Positions 48,600-60,749 of a stretch of DNA of 64,000 bases are shown here, piece after piece. The notes beneath the pieces were generated by a model, which worked only from the letters and a program-made list of their open reading frames with translations, had not been told where the DNA came from and ran no database searches. Every line of letters starts with the position of its first letter. The first letter of the stretch is position 1. The position numbers were made by a program, and so were the translations under genes. Source of the DNA: Pseudoneurospora amorphoporcata (Eukaryota; Ascomycota; Sordariomycetes; Sordariales; Sordariaceae); the NCBI GenBank assembly GCA_033297205.1, contig MU859248.1, positions 1 to 64,000 of the forward strand, written 5' to 3'.

Positions 48600-51100
48600 A
48601 TAGAGGCTCTCAGTCCGTGTTTACACCTTGCATGGGTATCTTTGAATCTACCAGTCACGGCACCCTCTGGCCTCAGTCTTTGGGTCACGTTATGCAGATA
48701 AGTTCTACAAAAACACTATCCATTATTACTCATTCCAAGCTCTGAGTTGTCCTCGACACCATTATCCCTTCCTACTTGCTTGCCATCTAGGTACATGTCT
48801 TTTTTCCTTGAGGTGGTGATAAGGCCCCGGCCCTACTCGAAAACCGCAAGTTGACGGAGTCTCCTCCGAGGTGGACCCCTCCTGGTCTGAACTCTCACTT
48901 ACTTAGGTAGCAGAGCACACTGATCGCGGAAAAAGCTATCCATATCAAGGAAACAGACGCTCGGCTTACGACGTCACTCACAACGTATCAACCGGCCAAG
49001 TCCGGCCTCCATTGCCGAAATATCACCGTCAGGGGATGATAGGTTTAGTCTGGGCGTTGATATGAGTCGAAAGGGAGTGATTCGTGCATTTTCAACCCAC
49101 ATCTGGCACCGTTCACAAATGTGGATGATGGGTGCATGTGTAGCCATCCGGGGCTACTGGACTACTCGTCAGGGCTAGAATCGCCTCAGTCTGACCCTGC
49201 GTTTCTAGCCCTGACGAGTAGGCTTGCTTACAGGTATGTATGTAATATACATAGTGAAAGACCTTTGACATGAGCGGTGAAGATCATCCGAAATCCAGGC
49301 GGCTTTGGGCAAAAGAGGAAGGTGATTCAATGTTCTGGGCGGGACAGTGAGCTGTTTCACCAGCTTAAAATGCCGTGTACCACATAAAATGCACGAAGTG
49401 TGGTTGGTGTTACCTCACCCCGACTCCAAAAATAAAGGCCAGAATGAGGTGCTGATCAAGAAAACCAGGTTCAGCAAAATGATCAGGTAGTTCGACGTTC
49501 ACGATGCAGTGAAACGTTGTAGGAACTCAGATTCTCGGACTAAGTCACCCGAAGCTACGGTGAAATTTTCTGCTGTGATGCAGCACCTAGCACCAGGCTC
49601 TTTCAAGCGTTGCCGCCAACATAACTGGGGCCCCGCAGATAAGATCGTCACCATCAGAACTTCTCGATGCCCTACCAGATCATCCGAGATTTTGGGAGTC
49701 TCAATGCGTCTGCCACGCGCCATTGGTTATCAACGCCATGTGGTTGCGTTCTTCAGCTCATCACCTCGAATGATCTGGAGAACTGGTTCCTTGTCTCTCT
49801 GTCTCTCCCTGATTCGCGCCAGTTCTGGACCTGCCTTCGACTCTGGGCTGCGGTCAAGACAGGAGCTGGCGTTTACATATCTCGGACAACTGGTGGCGGT
49901 CCACAATCACAAGTTCCAAACTCCAAAAAAAGATTTCCACTTCCCCGCAAGCTAAACCCCATCAAAACCCCAGTGTCCCCCATAACGGTCTGGACGTCAG
50001 CGGCTTTCGGTGGCTGGGTTAAGGTGGAAAGCCTATGCGGGGCCGCTGCGGGAAGTACCTTAGTCCCCTGAACAAAACATGGAATACCATTGGGCCAGTT
50101 GGCCTGGGGAAACCGCGAGCACATGTTATCCCTGTCCTATTCAGAAAGTTTCCCCAGACACACCCCCAGAGTGCCCAAGCCCGAGCCAGGTTCTCCTCAC
50201 TTGTTGATCAACCGCCAAGTCTCGCCCTCTTCTTGATGTCGGAGCTTGTCGAGCTTTTAAAAGATATCAAACAACTGTCAAAGCAAGCAAAGCTTCTCCT
50301 TGGCAAGCCATTCCCGTCGGCCAAGAGCGGTAACATTGGCTCCTCCATTCTACCAAGATATTCCCCGGATTGGCATCGCTTGAGGACGAAAGGCAAGCTG
50401 ACTGTTGCCAAGATGGAGGAGGCTACCAGATGAAGTAAAGATGGGGGAGGATTACTAAGGAAAAGGCTTATCTGGACAACGAGCGCATACGACTGTCCGG
50501 CAGCAAGAGTGTTGTATCGGTTGCTTTGATATCATTCCCACCCTTCTGGGACATCAACCCCGCGGCCGGCTGTTCTTCGGGTTTCTCTCGACCGTTGATG
50601 ACTGGCCATGGGGAACGTGTTGGCATGCGGGGGATTGATTGCCTGCACATCCCTACCGGAATCTCCAAGGCACCTACCTGTTTGGTAGGTCTGGCAGATG
50701 GCTGGTACTACCACCCCAGGCACGCCGGTATCCATCTTTCTATGGATGCAGGATGCCAGGTTGTGTGAAAGATAGATGCAAGGCATACACGCTCCGAAAG
50801 ACTGCGGAAGCCCGTTGCATCTTTTCCCCTGCATATCCTGGATGCCTATAGTACTTTGAGACCGACCGGCGGGAAAGTGATCCAGGTTCAAATTGGTGTC
50901 ACTCCCCTCTTCTTCCGGATTCCCTTTCTTCGTCTTCTTCACACCTATCTTCTAGCTCTTTCTCCTAGAACGGTTGACAACCCCCGAGCTTTGTTCCGGC
51001 TTCAAAAAACCACACATCGTTGTGGGAGCACATATCCCAGGCATCAACACCGCGGTGATAAAAGCCTTCGTTCATCCAGGTATCAACAAGAAGCGCAACC
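48600..51100. other. Gene-free spacer and permease promoter
   Basis: No supported gene in 2.5 kb. It contains the long hairpin at 49162-49221. Open frames at 49509-49955 (+), 50035-50433 (+) and 50532-50942 (-) have no motifs. The last ~200 bases before 51101 are pyrimidine/CA-rich like a leader. Confidence 0.5.
49162..49221. repeat. Perfect 19-bp inverted repeat (hairpin)
   Basis: CTACTCGTCAGGGCTAGAA at 49162-49180 is followed after 22 nt by its exact reverse complement TTCTAGCCCTGACGAGTAG at 49203-49221. It is far longer than expected by chance in this window and lies in a gene-free region. It could be a small-RNA or structured-RNA hairpin, a palindromic protein site or the scar of a mobile element; no flanking direct repeat was recognised. 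Confidence 0.9.
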
Positions 51101-52953
51101 ATGGAATCAACCCACGAGCCCGCCGACCCCGTCGCCAAGGGCATCCTCCCCACCGCCCGCCAGTCATGGAAGGACCTCTTCATCTGGAAGCAGCGCGTCG
51201 TCGTGACCAACGTCTATGGCGAGACCGCAACAGAATGGGCAAAGCCCGTACCCCTCAAGAACCCCATCAGCCTGATGGCTCAGCTGTCTGGACGTGATTG
51301 GCTCAATTTTGTTGTCGGTTTCGCCGCCTGGAGTGCTGACGCCTTTGACTTCCACGCCTTGTCGATCCAGCAGGTCAAGCTGGCGGACTACTATGGCGTC
51401 AGCAAAACTTCAGTATCGACAGCAATCACCTTGACATTGTTACTTAGGTCGGTTGGTGCCGCTGCCTTTGGTCTGGCTGGCGATCGATGGGGGAGAAAGT
51501 GGCCTATGGTACTGAACATGATTATATTGGGCATCTTGCAGATTGCTACAATCTACAGCTCAACTTACTCACAGTTCCTTGGTGTGAGAGCTTTGTTTGG
51601 ATTGTTCATGGGTGGAGTGTAAGTTCATTTCTTTCCTCCGCATTCTGTTATCGTATATTGGGTTTGCTAACAACTCCTAATCAGGTATGGTAACGCAATC
51701 GCTATGGCCCTGGAGAACAGCCCGGTCGACGCCAGAGGTCTGATGTCCGGTATCCTCCAACAAGGTTATAGCTTTGGATATGTGTGTGCTGCGTGCGCCA
51801 ACCTCGGTGTCGGTGGCAGTACCAACAGCTGGAAGACCGTATTCTGGATTGCTGCTGGTTTGTCCATCGGTGTCGGCATCGTCCGCTGCTTCTTCCCCGA
51901 GTCCAAGCAGTTCCTCGAGGCGCGCAAGAAAGGCAAGGCGCAAGCCAACCCGTCTCAGTTCTGGAAGGAGACCAAGGTGATGCTTCGCCAAGAGTGGAAG
52001 ATGTGTGTCTACTGCTGCATCTTGATGACTTGGTTCAACTGTGAGTTTTCTCCCCCTTTTTTTTGAACTATCGAGCCATCCTAACTGTGTCAACAGATTA
52101 CAGCCACACCTCCCAAGGTACTTGAAATTCCTATCTTAAGTTCCCGGCAAAAAAAAAGAAAAAGAAAAGGCTTCCTCGCTAATTAATCAAAAACCAGATT
52201 CCTACACAACATTCATGCGCACGCAGAAGGAAATGGACAACTCCGGCGCCAGCCGCGCCAGTATCATCATGAAGGCCGGCGCTTGCGGTAAGCTTAATCA
52301 AAGATCTACCACCGAAATGATGTATTTTAACTTGTGAACAAACAGTTGGCGGCACTATCGTCGGCTACCTCAGCCAATACTTCGGGCGAAGACGCACCAT
52401 CATCGCCTCGGCACTCATCAGCGGCTGCCTTATCCCCGCGTGGATCCTTCCCAACTCCGAGCGCGCGCTGTCCGCCACCGGCTTTTTCATGCAATTCTTC
52501 GTCCAGGGCGCCTGGGGTGTGATCCCCATCCACCTGAACGAGCTAGCTCCCCCCGCCTTCCGCTCCTCGTTCCCCGGCATCACGTACCAGGTCGGTAACA
52601 TGGTGTCGTCCCCGTCTGCGCAGATCGTCAACGCCGTGTCGGAAAAGGTCCATATCATCAGCCATACCGGCAAGATGGTTGAGGCGTATGGTCCGACCAT
52701 GGGCATCGCTACTGCTATCATCGTGACGGGGATTGTGGTCACCACGGCGTTTGGGCCTGAGAAGAGGGGCAGGGAGTTTGAGAAGGCACTGCCGGCTGGT
52801 ATGAATCTCCAGCAGCAGCAGCAGCAGCAGGGCAAGCAGGTGGATGATTTGGAGGCGGGAGATATGGAGACGATTCCCAGCGGTTTGGATGATGAGAAGA
52901 GGGAGGCAAGGGACCAGCAGGTGGAAAACACTGCTGCCCCTGCCAAACAATGA
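51101..52953 (+). CDS. JEN1-type monocarboxylate/proton permease (MFS)
   Basis: Plasma-membrane major-facilitator transporter of the JEN1/sialate:H+ group, expected to import lactate, pyruvate or related short carboxylates with protons. 530 residues in five exons: 51101-51618, 51685-52040, 52097-52117, 52198-52287 and 52346-52953; introns 66, 56, 80 and 58 nt, phases consistent. The N-terminal tail ends LSGRDWLNFVVGFAAWSADA. Helix 2-3 MFS signature: GLAGDRWGRKWPM. The JEN signature N-x-x-S/T-H-x-S/T-Q-D-x-x-x-T is present as NYYSHTSQDSYTT and is split over three exons, its centre lying in a 21-nt exon. A second RRR motif (YFGRRRTI) and LNELAPPAFRSSFPG follow. The cytoplasmic C-tail contains a run of seven Gln and is acidic. 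Glucose repression and acid induction are family knowledge; no site was assigned. Confidence 0.95.
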
Positions 52954-53749
52954 GTCGAGTGTCTAGGTTTTAGAGTTGTTGGAAGCTATGGTGATATATT
53001 GGGGGATAAAAGTTCCGCGGACATGTCTGTTTCCGATAATGATCTCTTATTTGATACCAAATGTTATATGCAAGTAATCTATTGCCTTTTTTTTGTGTTT
53101 ACTTACAGGCCAAGACTTGTTTCGTTTGTTTGTTAGCTCGAGACCTCGGGTCAACTTCCCTAGTCATTTCATGTCTTATTAATTCGTTCCGTTCTATGAA
53201 CAACGCATATTCTTACCTTGAATATGCTTTTTCGGAACATGAACATGATCTTTCGGAAATTCAGTCCATCAAATTGAATCTTATTAATGCCAGCCTTTCC
53301 GATCCGTACTTAGCCATTACATTGTATCCTTGTGGAGTTTGGGACAGTTCGGAATAGATCTCGTCCAGTATGCTAGGAGTATCAAGCTGATAAACAAAGC
53401 AGCATTTGAGTGTATGCTCAAGCTTTGAGTTTAGTAGTGCTGAAAGGCGTGTATCTTGATAAATGAATAGACTACGTACCAACATCTTAAATTGTGTACC
53501 TCTTAAGTCAAATCACCCTCTCATGTCGAGTGTACATGATACAAAGAAAGGCTTTCCATTCAATATTTCTCCCATCACTCTATAACTTTCAAATAAAGGT
53601 ATGACATTTGAAGCAACATCCCATCCAGTGTAACTACTTGAATGTCGTCGAGTGGATTTCCAATATCTATCCTATTCATATGTGCTCCAGAGGGACTTGT
53701 GGCCCGTGCATTTCTGCATGTCCGCCCGCCTTCTTCTATCTCCGTGACT
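52954..53749. other. Convergent 3' spacer
   Basis: Lies between the 3' ends of the convergent permease and paraoxonase-like genes. No supported gene; small frames at 53061-53357 and 53575-53790 have no motifs. Confidence 0.55.
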
Positions 53750-55137
53750 TCACAAGTCAACCTTGACAGCAACCACACTGCTTGACACAAACCCCGTTAC
53801 AAATAACCAGGCCTTTCTCTGGCCCCCTTCCTTCTCCGGATCAATAGCCACCAAAACCGCCGCGCTCGCGCTCCTAATCCTGCTCCCATCATCCTCGAAC
53901 AAAAGTCTCTTCTCCCAAACCACACCCCCATCCTCCTGCTTGATCGCCTTCGCAAACCACACCATGACCGGATCCTTGGCCTCCGGCTTCTTGGACGTCT
54001 CCGCCAGCGTGTGCGCCTTGCCCAAACCGGCCACGACAAACCCGCTGTGGTCAACGCCGTCCGCCGTGCCGGCGTAAGGGTCGGAGAAGTACGAGGGGTT
54101 GTCGATGGTGGAGTCAAACTCAATGCGGTTGAGCACCGTGATCATGTTCGACTTCGATGTAGACCCCGATGGTAGCTGGCCAATGCTCAAAACTCCGGAA
54201 GCGGCGCTCGCAATGGCTACTTCGTCTTTGTAACGGCCGTGGCCTAGTCCGTTGGCGCTGTGGAACTTGTCGAGTGCCACGTGGGCGGTGACGCCGGCCA
54301 AAGCGTCTGTCTCGGCGGGAGTGGAGGGGGCTTCAAGAGCGAACTGCAGGTAGATGACGTCGGTCCACTTGGCATTGGCGTACATGTCTTCGAGGAAGCG
54401 CATGGTGCCGTGGTCCCGGTAGAAGTGGTCGTTGGTCACGTAGAGGGACGTGGGGGATGTGGCGATGAGATCGTTGGGGGTGCGAATCAGAGGATGCCAG
54501 ATGGAGCGAAGGTGCCTGGCGGTGGACGTTCCTAAGACGTGGTGGAAGACCTCGATCTGGGACCGCGCTTTGGGAACGTCTGCCGGTGGAGGGTGGATGG
54601 CTATGACGGGCTCGGGGTTGGGGAGGTGGTTGACTGCGTAGATGTACACGGTATTCGGTTGCTCGGGGTCGGTAAGGACTTCGATGCCATGGGTGATGAA
54701 GGGTCGTCCGTTAAAGTTCTCTACTTCAAGACGTTGGGATTTCTTCGTCTATGGAAGTGGTAAGTGACTGTTTTGCGCACGAGCGTGGGCATAGGGTGTT
54801 TTGGACTTACTTCGGGGTCAATCACATGCAGAGAGCCATGGTAGGTCTTGAGGATTGACGAATCGTTGAAGTTGGTCAAAGGGGGAAACCATTGAAAGCG
54901 AGTCTCAGGATGGTCCTCACAAGCAGTAAAGAGGGTCTTGCTGGGGCCATGGTAGTGCAAGTCTTCACAATGGACAGTGTCGGGGATGTATACGATGTCC
55001 GCTTGTTGGACATGAGTGCTCAGTGGGTTGGTGCGAAGGAAGCCAAAAACGATGGCATTGTGGTATATGAATGTGCCCCAGGAGTAGATGGCATACGCCA
55101 GCAAAGCGACGGTAACAGATGGCCCCAGCAACTTCAT
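53750..55137 (-). CDS. Paraoxonase/arylesterase-like protein
   Basis: Six-bladed beta-propeller hydrolase of the serum paraoxonase (PON)/arylesterase family, probably a Ca2+-dependent lactonase or esterase. 441 residues in two exons: 55137-54811 and 54748-53750. The 62-nt intron (donor GTAAGT, acceptor TAG) joins HVIDPE|TKKSQRLEVENF in phase 0. MKLLGPSVTVALLAYAIYSW at the start is an uncleaved signal anchor as in PON1, so the protein is likely membrane-tethered in the secretory pathway. Family landmarks: EDLHYH, LFTACEDHPETRFQWFPP, FNGRPFITHGIEVL, TVYIYAVNHLP, WHPLIRTPNDLIATSPTSLYVTNDHFYRD with the N-D and N-D-H calcium and catalytic residues, and ANGLGHG. The C-terminus ends SSSVVAVKVDL. The physiological substrate is unknown; detoxification of lactones is a possible role. 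Confidence 0.92.
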
Positions 55138-57979
55138 GATGGGCAAAAATTTGGCATGAGTTCAAGGGAGGCGAAGATGGGATTCATAGACAATATCCAT
55201 ACCCAAGCTTTATATGATGGTTTGTGTCCCCTCAGGTGTCATCTTGGTCATACGCTAGGAACTCGATCCTTGGCATGGTCCAAGAAACGAGTTCATTCCT
55301 CGATTCCTTCCTTGGTATCTCACCTCGGTCGCTCTTGTCGACGGGTTTCTTTGTGGCCCCTAGCTGTTGACGGCACGATCGCCCTGCGGGGTTGCTGTCC
55401 GAAAGCGTAGGTAGCATGTTGACACGCATGTACTCCGGCACGCCATTTTGTATGCATTTAGAGGGCTCATGCACTTACATCCCATGCCAAGACTTCTTGG
55501 CCCCCCTAGCATAGAAATTGTGGGCGGCTTTTAGGAGGCTAGCATAGTACCTGTCAAGGCCCTAGAATAAAACCGGGTGCCAATAATTTCATATACAACA
55601 ATTTGGCACACAAATTGACATGCAAATAGCAGTTATGCAAATGCCCATACAAAATGATTGCGGACGGCCAGCTGAAGCATTTAGAGAGCTTTATGCCTTT
55701 TAAGGTGCATGCACTTTCAGGGGAAATTCCTGTAGCGCAATGGCTAGTGGACTGTCATACCGTACCCCATGTTGGCGGGTTCGCGTACGCGGGGTTCGGC
55801 TATTAATTCCTTATGGTTGAAGATCCGTTCGGGGTGCCGGGTGGCGCCGTTCGGGTAGCACAACCTCCGCCTTTAACTTCTAAAACCCTCCGGACGTCTG
55901 GCAAGACACTCGAATTGAACCTCTCCGCTACACACCTAGCGTAATTACCAAAACCAAGCATGTTCACACGATTCTAAGTCGAAGACACCGCATCTTCTCT
56001 TCAGTTCGCCGACAACTGCATCGAGGTTTGACGGAGCTTAGCACAGCCGTCGGGAGGTGTACCACTCTTGGAGTGATTAAATAACGACAGAACTGACCGT
56101 CTAGACGTTGGAGTGTGGCAAGGTTCTCTTGAGCCTCAAAAAGAAATCACCAAATGAGCGTTTAGAAGGGGTTACGCGAGGAAGCGGCCGGAGGTTAGCA
56201 AATCGAAGTCAGGGATGCAGACTGGGGCCGTTCAGGGACCGGGGATCTGACCTGCCCGAATCTGATGCCCGGTGAAGATTACGGTTCATGGCTCAGGTTA
56301 GTCGGCCCAGCTTGCCAAAAAATACATTAAGCTCAAAAATGTTTCGACCGGCTGACCCCAGATTGCACTGTTTGTTGACAGACCGGTGTTGTGTTTGACA
56401 AGGGACTTCACGTCATATCTCTGCTCTGAGATGCTTTCCAGCAACTTCCTGAACTGCACACTACCAGGACATATCCATATCCATTTTGAAGTCCAATACG
56501 ATCAACGGGCATGCGACTGGACATGTTTGTCAAAATCAATGCTTATCTGACAACTATCCACTTCCAGTCATCACGAAGATCGGGCGTGCTGCACTGCCCA
56601 GGCCTAATAGTTCACCGCCCTCGCCCTCGAATATCATGCATTCTTCACTACCTACCTACATACCACCGCACCTCCTTCATCACGATCCGCTTTTCCCCTT
56701 GCCATCCGTTTTGCAGTATTTATCCACCACGCGTATGTTGTTCAGCTTCTTTGGTATGGCGTCCCCCACAGCCCAGCTCTTGAGAGTTGGTGCGAATTAT
56801 TTTGCATGCCACGTGTACGCCAATCACGATAACCATCACTTTGCAGTGGTGTCTGGGGAAATGAACTCGATGCTCTCATAATTTCCGCTACAAACACGTG
56901 GCATACATTTGTTCCCAGGTCGCCTACAGTGAGCGGAAGCGGTCAAGATAAGTTGAAGAAGGCTGTGTGAAGCTCTTCACTGATGCTGAATCAGGAACAG
57001 GTACCCGTCCGTCGATAACCGTGGATATCCACTCCTCGAATTTCGGAAGGCATCTCAGCCATCATTTCCTCATCAAACCCGCATTGCGACAGTTGGAATC
57101 CTTTGTCATGCCATGTCTAAGGGGTCACTCGCAGAAAGGTTAATCTCGTGCAAGCCTGCGTGCGGAGCCTACCCTGAAGAAATACGTTCGTTTCGATAAA
57201 TCTCGTAAAATGATCCAGTCGTCGTGTTAGAAGCCGGACCTATCATTACGGAGATATCACTCTTCGATTTTCGGACCACAACCCTGAGCCCACCATACGC
57301 ATCGACATAGAGAGCCTCATCAAGCCTCGTAACTTTGCCTTGTAGGCGACCATCTCTCAGTTCACCGCCTCATCATAACAATCTCCAATCTAATCTCCCA
57401 AAGTTCTTGGCCTGCCGCTTCTTCATGTCTGCATCTGCATCGGGCACGTAGGTCAGCAATGTTGCTCTCCATAAGGTACTTCGAAGTCGGTTGTGGGATA
57501 TGGTTGGGGCTGAGTCGAGTCTGTCTCCAGAGACATGACGGTGGCCGACTGGCCCAGGGCAGCAACATGTCTTCGTCACCCACAAGTTGTCTTCCGGTAA
57601 GTACCCCATTGACGGATACGTTACACCCTCACCTCCTTTTGCTGACAAGTCCACGAGACTCTCCGCATGCATCGAGAGTCGGTGTTGGTGAAGACACTGC
57701 CCCAGTGAGCCTTATCGGGATATTCAATGCTCTGGTAGGAAGAGCAAGAAGTGGACCTCGGACGCAAGAACATCTCTGATCTCAACGCTAGAGGCTCATA
57801 GAGCAAGTTGGATGGCTCAATGTCATGAACCCTCGACGAAGATATAATGAGGGATATCAGCTGTGGTTGGGAATGGGGAAATATCAACATCATCAAGTCT
57901 ACACTCTTCTTCACATCTCACTCACCTCAACACCATCCTCAAACAACACTTCAAGCCCTCAACCTAGCCACTCTTCAAC
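55138..57979. other. Gene-free spacer
   Basis: No supported gene in ~2.8 kb. A region at 55730-55960 contains tRNA-like box fragments on both strands but no foldable tRNA. The ~130 bases before 57980 are CAACACC/CTTCA-rich, like a leader for the small gene. Open frames at 56486-56881 and 57459-57779 lack motifs. Confidence 0.45.
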
Positions 57980-58433
57980 ATGGCTGGTACAAGCGAACCG
58001 AACGACTTCAAGTTCATCCACACTTTCGAGAAGAACTTGGAGAGAAATGCCGCTTCTGGAGTGGGAACTTGCGCGGACTCTATGAGTATGTCGAGCTTTG
58101 CCAAGGATGTTGACGCCATTGGCGGAGGAAGGTATCAGACTTACCCTTGGAGCGAGCAGACACTAAAAGGAGATACCAGGATCATCTCCCACTACGACGA
58201 CGACTACCACCGCCACCACCATCGACGGCAACAGAAAGACACCAAGCATGACTGACTCTCAGGCTAACGAAGATCCTGCCACCGACACTCGGCATGGGCA
58301 CGAAATCTGCCCAAATCCGCTCCCCTGGTCACCTTATCAGCACTTCCAGGGCCCCATGTGCGGCTGCCGCGACTCGGACTGGATCCATGGCGGCACGACG
58401 GTTCACGACCAGAACGAAACGAACGCGTCTTAA
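57980..58433 (+). CDS. Small hypothetical protein, probably two exons
   Basis: I do not recognise this protein. ATG at 57980 follows a typical CA-rich fungal leader (CTTCAACATGGC). Read straight it gives 91 residues ending in a His/Asp-rich tail at 58255. An overlapping frame (58248-58433) reads on with sensible content (HEICPNPLPW, GPMCGCRDSDWIHGG). A 103-nt intron at 58132-58234 (donor GTATCA, acceptor ACAG) would fuse both in frame into 116 residues: a start MAGTSEPNDFKFIHTFEKNL, join near DAIGGGR|KTPSM, end DQNETNAS. The fused protein is soluble, small, with three Cys in the second half and no signal peptide. The donor is not the commonest type, so the unspliced form remains possible. Confidence 0.4.
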
Positions 58434-60741
58434 CCAGAGCCAATTACGACGACGAGTTTGAAAGACGAAGGGTGCCAGTGGATGCCGGCTGGGCTCCTTC
58501 GGCTTTTTGTCCTCTGTGGCCTCCGTTCGGCGCGTCCACCTTTTCCTAGAGCGGCAGGAGAACGATCCGGCAACACTCTCGGCAGCCTGACAACCCATTG
58601 GCCAGAAAACAAGACACGGACAACAACGACGGATAAAAGTCTAGCCCCTATCATGTGGAGCAGATCGGCTGATCCTGGATTATTTACTTTTCGCGTCGGT
58701 CACTTTGGCAACAATTTCTTCTCCAGACCCGCGACAACAGAGTGAATTGTCGCGAACTGGCTCGTCATTGGAGAAAGCGAGTGGAGAGCGAGCCATGCAT
58801 CTCAACAACAACACGCTCATCATCCAATGAAGAGATGGTGGAGGCTCGGGAGTCAAGCCGCGACTAGTTGACCGGTCTCCTAGGACGAGATTTTGCTATC
58901 TAAATGTCGAGGAGAGAGGTATAGGTGGTCCCCAAGATGTACACACATACAATACAGGACTGGTTTGTTCGTTAGTTTGGTTCTTTGGACTGGGGTTGAA
59001 CAGGGCAGATCTGGAGTTCTTATTGGCCTCATCAGCGTCTTCGTTTGTTGCGACTGACAATGGCAACGGTTGAAAATGCCACAGATGCCTCTCTTCTGCC
59101 CCTCTCCGTCTGTTCCTATGCCTCTCTCCATCTCTAAGATTGGAAGATATAAGAGGGCAGTCCCCCTTTCGTTCGAAGCCGAATTCCCAGTGGCTCGAAG
59201 AGTGGAAATCGGCGTTTCTTGTACCAAACTAACAAACATACTAGGGCTAGATTGTATGTTACGCTTCTGCAGATAGCATGAGTACTTGACTGGAGTGGGT
59301 GGTTTGGTGCGTCTGTAGGGTATTCAAGTTGTATCCTGAATGATCCTGTATTATATCCTAAACATCCTGGCTGTGGAAGCATGTGGAGCGGCGACGTGTA
59401 TGCGCATGTGTGGTTGAATTTTTTCCCCGTTAAGAGATGGGTGACCTTCGACATAGCCCATTCATATATGAATACTCCACGATTCCCCTTTTTATTTTCT
59501 GTCAATCTTCCCCCTCATCCATCCTGCAAACTACGATAGTCCCAACGCGTCTCAACACAACACGCGCGCTCCCCACCGATCACAGGCACAGTAACCCCAC
59601 GTACTCACAAAGTTCTAACGCGTTCGCGTACCCGGTACGTCCTTGATTTTTTATGAAGTGGGGGATGGACAAAGCTGGGTGTCTACTCATATATGGACAT
59701 GATGTTAAACGTAGTAGGAGGATTAAAATTGTATTGATCCCTGCCACTTTTTCTGAGAGGAGAAGGGACATACGGCTATTTATCTAGAGTAATGACCCCG
59801 AGCCACTCCGACGCGACACAACGAACTTCTGTTCTGGCCCCCGGGGGTCTTCGGCCCCAACACCAGCTTCCGCAAAGCATTACTTTACGATTTATGTTTT
59901 CTTACTCTACTACTAGTTTTGATATTAATACAGAAACTTGCTTATATTTTCACGACACTTACCTACGTACAATTATCTTACTATGACACCTATACACGTA
60001 CCTGTATATAGTCCTACCTTTACGATACTTACTTACATACCTAATAATAACTATTACGACCAAGCAAAGTATCTACTATGATAAATAAATATATGTCGCT
60101 AGGTGAAATAGACAAATTGAACTTACCCATAAGGCTAAAGAAAATTAACTCGAACCTATGCGAAACATTAAAGCTTAAACTCTTACACAATAGTAAGACC
60201 AAAGATGGGTCATCGTCAAAAAATTATACAAATAGCAGCGTTACGCTGACCGCCGACGGTTGGTCCAGCTCTTCTTAGTCCCTCCACTTGTACTTTACTA
60301 TTAAGGAGTTGGTGATATTGCCTTGAATATACTAGTGTCAACATCCGAGTCTATTTAGCAAGCAAGATTTAAGTTATACTATTATCTTTTACATAGTACC
60401 TTCGATAGAGCACCGGTGGGCTAAGCGGACTAGCCCTCGTTTACGCATCTTATCCCATCCTATTCACTCTTAGTTTATCAATACCCCTCTATATATAAAA
60501 TAGTATTTCTTGGGCGGAGGTTAATTATGCCCACGAAAGACAGTGAAATACCTATTAGCCCAAGCTAGGAGATTTTATATTTATTATTACTCTTATTTTT
60601 ATTTTATTTTCTTTTTAATTTTATTTTTATTTTTATACTTATATTTATGTATTTTTTTTTTTCCTTTCTTTTCTTTTTTCTTTTTTCTTTTCTTTTCCTT
60701 TTTTTTTTTCTCTTCCTTTTTCTTTTTCTTTTTCTTTGTCT
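58434..60741. other. Transition from euchromatic spacer to AT-rich repeat DNA
   Basis: No supported gene. Up to about 59870 the composition resembles the other spacers. From about 59880 it becomes AT-rich with many TA steps, ending in a ~150-bp pyrimidine (T-rich) tract at about 60580-60747 against the transposon. One open frame (60078-60278) may be a decayed transposase fragment (see findings). Confidence 0.5.
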
Positions 60742-60749
60742 TTTTTTAT

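Noticed and set aside
55730..55960. tRNA-like box fragments (TAGCGCAATGGCTAG and GGTTCG on the plus strand; GGTTCAATTCGAG on the minus strand)
   Set aside because: Acceptor, anticodon and T stems do not pair; at best decayed or organelle-like tRNA fragments.
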